Part shown: positions 1 to 5,923 of the stretch, piece after piece | Layout of the letters: each line of letters opens with the position of its first letter | Position numbering within the stretch: the stretch's first letter is position 1 | Source: Deltaproteobacteria bacterium | GTDB lineage: Bacteria > Myxococcota > B64-G9 | Assembly: GCA_030591745.1 (NCBI GenBank) | Contig: JAUVAM010000039.1 | Span: 1 to 11,518, forward strand | Direction: 5' to 3' | Length of the DNA stretch: 11,518 nucleotides | Translations under genes and position numbers: made by a program | The notes under the pieces: generated by a model | The model's input: only the letters and a program-made list of their open reading frames with translations | What the model was told of the DNA's origin: nothing | Database searches by the model: none

Positions 1-1059
1 GCACTGCGCCGAGACAGAGACCAGCGCTTCGTCGATTGCAGAGAGATGCGCAAGGATCTGGAACAATACCTGGTCGATGGGGGTCGACAGGTCGACGACT
101 ACCTGCTGGCCGATTTCCTGCACTGGGCAGTGCCCAAACCAGGCAGCATCGTCAATGAAAACATGCCGCCGAGCTCTACTCCTTTGTCCTCCTCCCGAGA
201 TCGGGCTTCCCCCGGCCATGCCGAAAAAAAAATTAAATCTAAAACATCCCCCTTGACCCTGTTCGCCCTGTTCGTTTTTGTGGCCCTGGGCCTCGCTGGC
301 CTGATCTGGATCATCGAAGCGAATGATCAGCCCCCGCCCGAAACCCAAATCATCGAACCATGGCCTCCAAGACCGCAAAAGAATAACAAGCAGCAACAGA
401 CCAAGAGACAGGACAACAAACCCCAGTCCCTTTTGGCCGAGACCAGCAAGCCCAAGGAAAAAGAAAAACAACAAGAAGAAACAACGTCCAATGAGAATCA
501 AAAACTAAAACAAAAAGAAAAGTGGCGGAAGAAATACCAACACCATTTAACCATGGCCTTGGGCTTGGTCGGAAATCCAAAAAAAAACACCGAGGCGGTC
601 AATCACTTGAATGCAGCTCTGAGCCTCAGCGAGCTGGCCGGATGCAGCCCAAAAGAAGTGGAGCAGCTTCGTGGGCAAATCGAAGAGCTGCATCGGCAGC
701 ATCAAAAAGCCGCCCACAAAGACCACAAAGCTCTGGTGGCCGAAAAAAAAAGGTACAGGCGCGCCCGCAGATATCGAAAAACTGGGCAGAAGGCATACGA
801 AGAAGGGAATTACAGGGGATCCCTCATGGCATATAAACGTTCCCATAAAACAAATCACAGCAATGCCGAACTTTACCTTGATATAGCAGAAGCCTACGAG
901 GCCATGAAAAACTACAAGATGGCGAAAAAATATTGTGGGAGATATCTGTCACGCTGTAAGCCTTCCCAGTACACCAAGCGCTGCGAGTCCGAAAGGATGG
1001 CAAAAATAATGTACGGTGAAATGACAGAGGCCATTCGCCGTAAAGCAAAGAAGAGATAA
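1..1059 (+). CDS. Transmembrane Ser/Thr protein kinase, 3' part, with C-terminal TPR region (5'-truncated by window)
   Basis: The reading frame is open from base 1, so the first ATG (46) is probably internal. The residues encoded by 1-75 fit the last kinase helix (subdomain XI): 'DRDQRF' with its conserved Arg, then 'REMRKDLEQYL'. A Pro/Ser-rich linker follows, then a basic stretch and one hydrophobic segment (about 253-315, 'LTLFALFVFVALGLAGLIWI') that should cross the inner membrane. Beyond it lies a Lys/Gln/Glu-rich charged region (about 330-530), then helical repeats. At least two TPR-like units are visible near 765-960 ('GQKAYEEGNYRGSLMAYKRS', 'IAEAYEAMKNYKMAKKYCGR'). This is the PknB-like plan: cytoplasmic kinase, one membrane helix, extracytoplasmic protein-binding domain. 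The ligand is unknown. Three A9 runs lie inside the coding region. The kinase assignment rests on a short segment, but the architecture supports it. The gene is convergent with the lipoprotein gene, 35 bases away. Confidence 0.75.
   Translation, partial: ALRRDRDQRFVDCREMRKDLEQYLVDGGRQVDDYLLADFLHWAVPKPGSIVNENMPPSSTPLSSSRDRASPGHAEKKIKSKTSPLTLFALFVFVALGLAGLIWIIEANDQPPPETQIIEPWPPRPQKNNKQQQTKRQDNKPQSLLAETSKPKEKEKQQEETTSNENQKLKQKEKWRKKYQHHLTMALGLVGNPKKNTEAVNHLNAALSLSELAGCSPKEVEQLRGQIEELHRQHQKAAHKDHKALVAEKKRYRRARRYRKTGQKAYEEGNYRGSLMAYKRSHKTNHSNAELYLDIAEAYEAMKNYKMAKKYCGRYLSRCKPSQYTKRCESERMAKIMYGEMTEAIRRKAKKR
224..751 (+). repeat. Three A9 homopolymer tracts inside the kinase gene
   Basis: Runs of nine adenines lie at 224-232, 579-587 and 743-751, all in the coding strand of the kinase 3' region and all in Lys-rich stretches. 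I noticed no comparable A-run in the rest of the window; the longest other one I saw is A7 near 7416. Such tracts can cause polymerase slippage. No functional effect is shown here. Confidence 0.8.
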
Positions 1060-1094
1060 GGGAGAAGGCGGAATTCGGGGGGGGGGCGTCAAGC
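1060..1094. repeat. Convergent intergenic gap with a G10 tract
   Basis: The 35 bases between the stop codons of the kinase gene (+) and the lipoprotein gene (-) contain an uninterrupted run of ten G at 1077-1086. I see no stem-loop with a T tail, so no intrinsic terminator can be called. A tract of this length is prone to replication slippage and to sequencing error. Being outside both genes, it would not change either protein. Confidence 0.7.
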
Positions 1095-3158
1095 TCAGTA
1101 GCCCAGGCTGTAATTGTGGTGGCTGCTGCCCCCCGGCCCGACCACGCTGATGTGCACCCAGAAACTCGGGGCCAGATTGGTCCAGTGAAAGGGAATCCAG
1201 ACCTCTTGCAAGCGGTCGGGCTGATCGGCGTGATTGGCGCCGTAGTTGGGATCCACCGACCCTGAGCTCATCGGCACGGGCAGGTCCTGGACTTGCCAGG
1301 CACTATCGTAATAGGTGAGATTCACTTGATCCGAGCAGATGTGATAGCCGCGCAGGACGATGCCCGGCTCGCCACTCACGTCCCATCGAAAGGCCTGGGT
1401 GATGAGGGGACGCTGCCAATCGGCCTCGATCTGCTCGACCAAAAGCTCACCGAGACCGCCGTCACAAACAAAGTTTTCCCATTTGTAGCTGATCAGCTTC
1501 TCGGCGAAATTGCCGTTAAACATGATGGCCTTGTCCATGCGTTCCTTGGTCGTTTGCTTGAGGTCCGGATAGCAAGGTCCCAGGCCGGGATCGAAACTTT
1601 CCACGTTCGCCCAGAGCAAGACCCCGTTGCCCAATTCGTCCAGGGCTTCGCGGGCCGCCCGGTAGTAATCCGTGGTCGTGGCGTAGTATCCGCCGGCATC
1701 CTCGAATGGCCAGAACAACTTGGACTTGGCGGTGCCCACCCCGTCCTGTGGCGCGATGATATCGACGTTTCTTTGCGCCAGGGTCTTGATGCCCTGCTTG
1801 GCGACAGCCACCGAGCTGCCACCTGAAATGGTGGCCACCCAGTATGGAGAGATCATGATCTGCTTGCCCGGCAAGATGGATCGCATCTGCGCATGCTGAT
1901 CGCTGTACCAACTGAGCACACTGTTGGGCGTGTTGCCGATCATCGCCTCCATGCCCTGATAGACACCCTGCCAGGACGTCATGCCCGCATAGCGCTCAGC
2001 ATAATCGGTCAGTATTCTTTTCGACAACTCCAAAGAAGTGGCCCTGGCATAGGCGGACACGTTCCAGGTTTGGTTCGGCTCGACCGCCGGGGCCGGCAGT
2101 CCGAGAAAAACCTGCATGCCCATGATATGAGCCTGCTCCTGCAAGAGCCTGACCGAATCGTTGCTCTGACGGCCCTGGATGAGCACCAAATCGTAGGCCA
2201 TGCCCTGCCCAAAGTCGCAACTGCGATCCGCCGGGTTGTCGTGGCGAAGAAGAATCGAGAGATAGAGCTGCCCACCCACCTCGATGCGCTTGTCCATGAC
2301 GGGACAAGTCAGCAAGGAAGAACCAAAATTTTCGTAGGTCGTGTATTCGTAAACGGTCTCGATCAGATTGCCGGCGTGGACGGCTTGCAGGTCACCCAAG
2401 GCAGCCTGATAGCAGCTTTTCCCGTCCCTCTGGCAGTCGGGCATGGATGAGGCATCGCCCCATGCCAATCGGGGGCCAAACTGAATGACCGTATCGCCGC
2501 CCAACCTGTGCATGCGCGTGAGTTTTCGTCGCCAGTCACAAGCATCCGGGGCCCCAAAAGCCCAAAAGCCCGACAAGACATAAGGGTAAGGCACGCTGAT
2601 ATCCGGAGCACCGCAAGGATCCGAGGCGAGGCAGACACCCGACAAACACGCCATCTGATCGCCGCAGGCCGTGCCGTCAGGCGCATCGGCGTGGGCACAA
2701 CCGTCGACCGGATCGCAGGCATCCTGAGTGCACAGATCCTGATCATCGCAGTCCAAAGGATCCCCGGCAAAACACTGGGCGTCCAGGCATGTCTCGACTC
2801 CGTTGCAAAGGTCACCATCATCGCAGTCGTCATCCCCCTGACAGACGAGACAGTATCCCTCCTGGCAGCCCCCCTCACAAATCTCTTCTTCGGTCGAGTA
2901 GCGACATTCACCATCGTCACAGATGCCCTGATCGGCATAACGAAGCAAGCGACTCGAATCCAGACATTCGTCAGGCGGCGGCGAATCGCAGACAAGCCCG
3001 AAGCAGGGGTCCACTGGCTCCTCGCAACGGCCCGATACGCAAACCCGATCCCCCGTGCAATCGTCATCCGTCTTGCAAACATCTTCACCACATGCAACCA
3101 AACTCAGTACCGACCAAACACCAGCCAGACACAGAAGGCCCCAGTTCACTCGCTTCAC
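1095..3158 (-). CDS. Secreted lipoprotein: Cys-rich stalk plus DUF4434-like (glycosidase-type) domain
   Basis: The 687-residue protein starts at GTG (3156-3158), with GGAGG six bases upstream. Residues 1-22 form a lipoprotein signal peptide: basic start, hydrophobic core, lipobox 'LVAC' with Cys23. The residue after the Cys is Gly, not the inner-membrane retention Asp, so outer-membrane or surface anchoring is plausible. Residues about 25-185 are Cys- and Asp-rich with repeated patterns such as 'CKTDDDCTGDRVC' and 'CDDGDLCNGVETC', as in many myxobacterial surface proteins. Residues about 187-560 resemble DUF4434, a TIM-barrel family related to glycoside hydrolases. Visible are 'GMQVFLGL', 'QIMISPYW', the hallmark-like 'IIAPQDGVG' and 'LLWANVESFDPG'. 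Candidate catalytic acids are the Glu of 'QGMEAM' and of 'WANVESF'. The C-terminal ~110 residues look like an appended beta-rich domain. The substrate is unknown. Family assignment is from motif memory, not a search. Confidence 0.72.
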   Translation of the reverse strand: MKRVNWGLLCLAGVWSVLSLVACGEDVCKTDDDCTGDRVCVSGRCEEPVDPCFGLVCDSPPPDECLDSSRLLRYADQGICDDGECRYSTEEEICEGGCQEGYCLVCQGDDDCDDGDLCNGVETCLDAQCFAGDPLDCDDQDLCTQDACDPVDGCAHADAPDGTACGDQMACLSGVCLASDPCGAPDISVPYPYVLSGFWAFGAPDACDWRRKLTRMHRLGGDTVIQFGPRLAWGDASSMPDCQRDGKSCYQAALGDLQAVHAGNLIETVYEYTTYENFGSSLLTCPVMDKRIEVGGQLYLSILLRHDNPADRSCDFGQGMAYDLVLIQGRQSNDSVRLLQEQAHIMGMQVFLGLPAPAVEPNQTWNVSAYARATSLELSKRILTDYAERYAGMTSWQGVYQGMEAMIGNTPNSVLSWYSDQHAQMRSILPGKQIMISPYWVATISGGSSVAVAKQGIKTLAQRNVDIIAPQDGVGTAKSKLFWPFEDAGGYYATTTDYYRAAREALDELGNGVLLWANVESFDPGLGPCYPDLKQTTKERMDKAIMFNGNFAEKLISYKWENFVCDGGLGELLVEQIEADWQRPLITQAFRWDVSGEPGIVLRGYHICSDQVNLTYYDSAWQVQDLPVPMSSGSVDPNYGANHADQPDRLQEVWIPFHWTNLAPSFWVHISVVGPGGSSHHNYSLGY

Positions 3159-3354
3159 AATAAACCTCCAAGAAAAAGTAAAAGCATCATTCCTGCCTCT
3201 TTGCCTTAGTGCTTGACGTCAACCTTGTATATAGGCTTTGATGAATAACTCATAATGAGAAGTGTATCGCCTAGCAAGGGGGGGCCATGCACAGACGAAG
3301 GCAGCAATACTCGATTTCTCCGTGGGCCCATTTTCATTCAGGGAGGCCCGAGCC
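3159..3354. promoter_or_regulatory. Divergent intergenic region between lipoprotein gene and sigma-54 activator
   Basis: This 196-base gap must carry the promoters of both divergent genes. It is more AT-rich than its surroundings around 3225-3256. A perfect 10-base palindrome, TTGACGTCAA, lies at 3213-3222 and could be an operator. For the activator gene a -10-like CATAAT is at 3251-3256 but has no convincing -35. For the lipoprotein gene TATATA at 3228-3233 is a weak -10 candidate. A G7 run is at 3278-3284. I cannot assign either promoter firmly. Confidence 0.35.
3341..3346 (+). promoter_or_regulatory. Ribosome binding site fixing the activator start at 3355
   Basis: GGGAGG lies eight bases before the ATG at 3355. 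The frame stays open to an earlier candidate start near 3262, but that start lacks a good site and would add 31 residues unrelated to a receiver domain. The 3355 start places the first receiver beta-strand (TVMLLD) right at the N-terminus, as is normal for the family. Confidence 0.75.
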
Positions 3355-4716
3355 ATGACCCGTCCGACCGTGATGCTCTTGGACGGAGACAAGGCCTTCT
3401 GTCGACGAGCCAGGACACGACTCACCAGGCGCGGCTATCGAGTGCTTTGCGCCCATAATGGACTGGACGGCCTGAGCCAATGCGCCTGTCATCGGGTGGA
3501 CGTGGTCATCTTGGGCATGGACCTGCCTGGAACCTCAGTCGAAAAACTCTGTCCCTCCCTGCTCAAATGTGAAGCCAGCATCCAAATCCTGGTTCTAAGC
3601 GATGGCGATCATTTGGAACGAGCAGCCAAGGCCCTCAGGGCCGGAGCCCAGCATCACATGATGCGCCCGGATAATCTGGACGAACTTGAGGAAGTCATCG
3701 GCCGGGCACTCCGCGCAACCCAGTTGGAACAAATGACCCATCTGGAGTCCTACCGTGCCGATCAGCTGAAACAACAAGCCACCCTGGTGGGCGACAGCCC
3801 CATGCTTCAGGACGTGAGACGCGTGGTGGACCTGGCCGCCTCGGTGAACGCCTCGGTGCTCATCACCGGAGAGACGGGCACTGGCAAAAACGTGGTCGCC
3901 AACGCCATCCACCACCGCAGCCGAAACAACAACACCCCCTTCGTCAGCATCAACTGCGCGGCCCTGCCGGAAAACCTCATCGAGGCCGAACTCTTCGGCT
4001 ACGAGAAGGGGGCCTTTACCGGTGCGGTAGCAGCCAAACGCGGCATCTTCGAGATGGCTCAGGGCGGCACTCTGTTCCTTGACGAAATCGGAGAGATGCC
4101 TCGCCACTTGCAAGGCAAGCTCTTAAGCGCCATTGACGAAAAACAAATCAAGCGCCTGGGCGGAGAAAGTTCCTTTCCTGTGCGGGTACGCATCATCGCC
4201 GCCACTTGCCTTGATCTGGAAACAATCGACGACCATCGCTTTCGACGAGACCTCTACTTCCGCCTCAGCGTCATCCGGGTTCATCTCCCACCGCTTCGGC
4301 AAAGAAGAGAGGATATTCCGGCCCTCTGCGAGCACCTACTGGGCGGTTTGGTCAGCGGTCGACAAGTGAAATTGAGCCAAGATGAGCTGACCCGGGTCAA
4401 GGCCTACCACTGGCCAGGCAACGTGCGAGAATTGCGCAACATCCTGGAACGGGCCGCCATCATCCAACCCGACCAACAATTCAAGCCCTCCCAACTCCTC
4501 TTGCCCGCCTTTGCCGACAACCCGCCAGGTTCACTCTCGAATTCGGTCGAGGATCTCTTGCCCCTCAAGGAAATTGAAAAGCAGCACATCGCCAAAGTGT
4601 TGACCGCCTACCGACACAACTTGTCACAGTCCGCGCGCAGCTTGGGCATCTCCCTCTCCACGCTCAAACGAAAGATCAAATCCTACGGCATTCCGCGAAA
4701 ACCCGGCTCAAAATGA
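3355..4716 (+). CDS. NtrC-family sigma-54 activator with degenerate (pseudo)receiver domain
   Basis: The 453-residue protein has the order receiver (about 1-120), AAA+ ATPase (about 143-385) and Fis-type HTH (about 405-450). The central domain is intact: Walker A GETGTGKN (172-179), GAFTGA loop that contacts sigma-54 (219-224), Walker B 'GGTLFLDEIGEM' with Asp243-Glu244, and the sensor II region 'WPGNVRELRN'. The HTH reads 'SQSARSLGISLSTLKRKI'. The receiver is abnormal. In 'DVVILGMDLPG' the phospho-acceptor Asp is replaced by Gly54 (codon GGC at 3514-3516). The conserved Lys is Arg104 ('MMRPDNLDEL'), and one of the two metal-binding acids is Gly11 ('LLDGD'). Ser82 keeps the Thr/Ser switch position. 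Phosphorylation by a His kinase is therefore unlikely; control by protein contact, ligand or expression level is inferred. A sigma-54 promoter with dyad sites follows directly, so the next operon is its probable target. The sigma-54 activator call is near certain; the specific role is unknown. Confidence 0.93.
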   Translation: MTRPTVMLLDGDKAFCRRARTRLTRRGYRVLCAHNGLDGLSQCACHRVDVVILGMDLPGTSVEKLCPSLLKCEASIQILVLSDGDHLERAAKALRAGAQHHMMRPDNLDELEEVIGRALRATQLEQMTHLESYRADQLKQQATLVGDSPMLQDVRRVVDLAASVNASVLITGETGTGKNVVANAIHHRSRNNNTPFVSINCAALPENLIEAELFGYEKGAFTGAVAAKRGIFEMAQGGTLFLDEIGEMPRHLQGKLLSAIDEKQIKRLGGESSFPVRVRIIAATCLDLETIDDHRFRRDLYFRLSVIRVHLPPLRQRREDIPALCEHLLGGLVSGRQVKLSQDELTRVKAYHWPGNVRELRNILERAAIIQPDQQFKPSQLLLPAFADNPPGSLSNSVEDLLPLKEIEKQHIAKVLTAYRHNLSQSARSLGISLSTLKRKIKSYGIPRKPGSK

Positions 4717-4730
4717 CCCGCTCAAAATGA
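4702..4730 (+). repeat. Near-perfect tandem repeat spanning the activator stop codon
   Basis: CCCGGCTCAAAATGA (4702-4716) is followed at once by CCCGCTCAAAATGA (4717-4730), which differs only by loss of one G. The first copy holds the TGA stop of the activator gene. Each copy carries a (G/C)GCTCAAA half-site, and a third GGCTCAAA occurs at 4736-4743. The arrangement suggests duplicated binding half-sites. Confidence 0.8.
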
Positions 4731-4741
4731 GCCATGGCTCA
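4720..4741. promoter_or_regulatory. Overlapping dyads: candidate upstream activator sites (UAS)
   Basis: Two perfect inverted repeats overlap here: GCTCA-AAA-TGAGC (4720-4732) and the 14-base palindrome TGAGCCATGGCTCA (4728-4741). The second is centred about 86 bases upstream of the start site predicted from the downstream sigma-54 promoter, within the usual range for enhancer-binding proteins. With the half-sites at 4705 and 4719 this makes a cluster of GGCTCA-like elements. The sigma-54 activator encoded just upstream is the natural candidate to bind. Dyads are seen; the binding protein is inferred. The dyads lack a T tail, so a terminator is unlikely. Confidence 0.6.
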
Positions 4742-4793
4742 AAGAGAACCAGACCCCGCAACCCTAAGTGTCTGACAAGAAGCAGAGGAAGAC

Positions 4794-4809
4794 TGGCATG
4801 CCCCTTGCT
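4794..4809 (+). promoter_or_regulatory. Sigma-54 (-24/-12) promoter of the acetyltransferase-receiver-GGDEF operon
   Basis: TGGCATG-CCCC-TTGCT matches the sigma-54 consensus (TGGCAYR, four bases, TTGCW). The invariant GG (4795-4796) and GC (4807-4808) are exactly ten bases apart. Transcription is predicted to start near 4820, giving a leader of about 42 bases before the ATG at 4862. Its position between a sigma-54 activator gene and a same-strand operon, with dyads upstream, makes chance occurrence unlikely. I noticed no comparable match in the other intergenic gaps. Confidence 0.82.
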
Positions 4810-4850
4810 TTATCATCGGCGGACAGTTTCAAACCGAGGCGTCTTCCACA

Positions 4851-4857
4851 AGGGGGG
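4851..4857 (+). promoter_or_regulatory. Ribosome binding site fixing the start at 4862
   Basis: AGGGGGG lies just before the ATG at 4862. The same frame is open from an ATG at 4727, but that codon is upstream of the sigma-54 promoter and inside the dyad cluster, so it would not be on the transcript. The extra 45 residues it would add are Arg-rich and unlike a folded domain. Confidence 0.65.
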
Positions 4858-4861
4858 AAAT

Positions 4862-5923
4862 ATGACGCGCAGCAAAGTTCGATCAATCCAATGGCCACCC
4901 ACAGGGCTCACTTCTGAAATACTGAGGCTCCTTGTGCTGGATCCGCACACCCGAGAGCACGCAGCCGCCCTTGGGATCACCCAGGAAGACATGGCCGCAT
5001 GCCGCTACTTTGGGCTCAGTTCGCCCTCCAGCGGCCTGTTTGTGGCCGACGATGGGCACCGTCTCGTGGGCCTGTTGCAGATGGAACCCGATCTTTGGGC
5101 CTCGGCCTTGTTCGGGGTTCACGTATGGCGAATACGCAATATGGCCATCGACGCATATGCGCCACCGAGTTGTGTTGAGGCTCTGCTGGAACACGCGGTC
5201 ACCAGCATCGTCGCGCCGGTCGATTGCATCACAGCACCGACCCCCAGCCAGGCCCACGCTATTTTACAGGGGCTGGTCCAGGTCGGGTTTAGAACCGTCG
5301 GCACCCAGATTCAAACCGTGGCCCGCATCGAACCCATGCCCGCTTCCGACATCCGCATGGTGCCCCTAGACACCCACCATCTCCAAGAGCAGCCCAATTG
5401 GCTCTTGGACTGCTCAGACCTCAGCGGATTCGCTTGCGATCCCGGCTTCTCAAGCAATGGACTGCGAGCCCTCCAACGCAGGCGCCTCTTTGACAGTCTT
5501 GATGATCCCGAGTCCTGGGTCTTCGTCGCCGAGGACGGGAATGGCAAGGCCTTGGGCCTGATCGGCTTCCGCACCAACCGCCAGACCGCCCAGTTCTCTG
5601 ATGCTCGCCTGGCTCTTCAGCACATTTGCGGCCTCCAGGTCGCCCACGCCGACGCGGGTATCGGCGATGACCTTCACCAGGGCTTGATGACGCAACTTCA
5701 CCGCCAAAAAGTTAATGCCATCACCGTGCGCATCACCATGACCGGTCACGGTGCCACCCGAGCCCTGGCGCAACACTTGCGTCAAGGCTACCGCATGACC
5801 CGAAGCGACCAGGTATTGCATCTCTGGTTGAGCCGCCCCCTGCCCAAAATCTCCAAACTCGATTTTCAAAATCCGCTAAGAGACCACAGTCAACCTCACT
5901 ATGCTTGCAGGAGCGCACTATGA
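4862..5923 (+). CDS. Tandem GNAT-like N-acetyltransferase (WecD-like C-terminal half)
   Basis: The 353-residue protein appears to contain two GNAT-like halves. The first (about 10-155) has the strand pattern 'SGLFVADDGHRLVGLLQMEP' followed by a paired strand and helix, with no clear acetyl-CoA loop. The second (about 160-345) has 'ESWVFVAEDGNGKALGLIGF', then 'LQHICGLQVAHADAGIGDDL' and a C-terminal 'ATRALAQHLRQGYRMTRSDQ'. This resembles dTDP-fucosamine acetyltransferase-type GNATs (WecD/RffC style). The 'HADAGIGDDL' segment sits where the acetyl-CoA pyrophosphate loop (Q/R-x-x-G-x-G/A) is expected and fits it only partly, so activity is uncertain. It is first in a three-gene operon; its TGA overlaps the next ATG (ATGA at 5920-5923). 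Transcription from the sigma-54 promoter is expected. The substrate could be an amino sugar, an amino acid or a protein lysine. A non-enzymatic sensor role is equally possible. Confidence 0.55.
   Translation: MTRSKVRSIQWPPTGLTSEILRLLVLDPHTREHAAALGITQEDMAACRYFGLSSPSSGLFVADDGHRLVGLLQMEPDLWASALFGVHVWRIRNMAIDAYAPPSCVEALLEHAVTSIVAPVDCITAPTPSQAHAILQGLVQVGFRTVGTQIQTVARIEPMPASDIRMVPLDTHHLQEQPNWLLDCSDLSGFACDPGFSSNGLRALQRRRLFDSLDDPESWVFVAEDGNGKALGLIGFRTNRQTAQFSDARLALQHICGLQVAHADAGIGDDLHQGLMTQLHRQKVNAITVRITMTGHGATRALAQHLRQGYRMTRSDQVLHLWLSRPLPKISKLDFQNPLRDHSQPHYACRSAL
5909..5913 (+). promoter_or_regulatory. Ribosome binding site for the second operon gene
   Basis: AGGAG lies six bases before the ATG at 5920, inside the end of the upstream coding region. 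Together with the ATGA overlap it favours 5920 over a TTG at 5905 or an internal ATG at 6076, and it points to translational coupling. Confidence 0.7.

Noticed and set aside
1293..1826. Plus-strand reading frame of 177 codons inside the lipoprotein gene
   Set aside because: It is antisense to a gene with clear lipobox and domain motifs, and its own protein shows no recognisable domain. The same holds for the 1893-2450 and 2508-3209 frames.
3210..3224. Possible sigma-54 promoter for the lipoprotein gene on the minus strand (GG-N10-GC)
   Set aside because: Only the two invariant dinucleotides match. The flanking TGGCA and TTGC context is missing (AAGC instead of TTGC), so chance is a sufficient explanation.
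3262..3354. Upstream extension of the activator from near 3262
   Set aside because: The ATG at 3355 has GGGAGG at proper spacing and starts exactly at the first receiver strand. The 31 added residues match nothing in the family.
4720..4741. The dyads after the activator gene as an intrinsic terminator
   Set aside because: Stems are short, the arms overlap between two alternative dyads, and no T-run follows. Enhancer sites fit better.
4727..4861. Upstream extension of the tandem GNAT gene from an ATG at 4727
   Set aside because: It begins inside the dyad cluster and upstream of the sigma-54 promoter, adds 45 Arg-rich residues without domain character, and lacks the strong AGGGGGG site found before 4862.
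5905..5919. TTG at 5905 as start of the pseudo-receiver gene
   Set aside because: The ATG at 5920 has AGGAG at six bases and forms the standard ATGA overlap with the previous stop. The TTG would place that ribosome site inside the gene.
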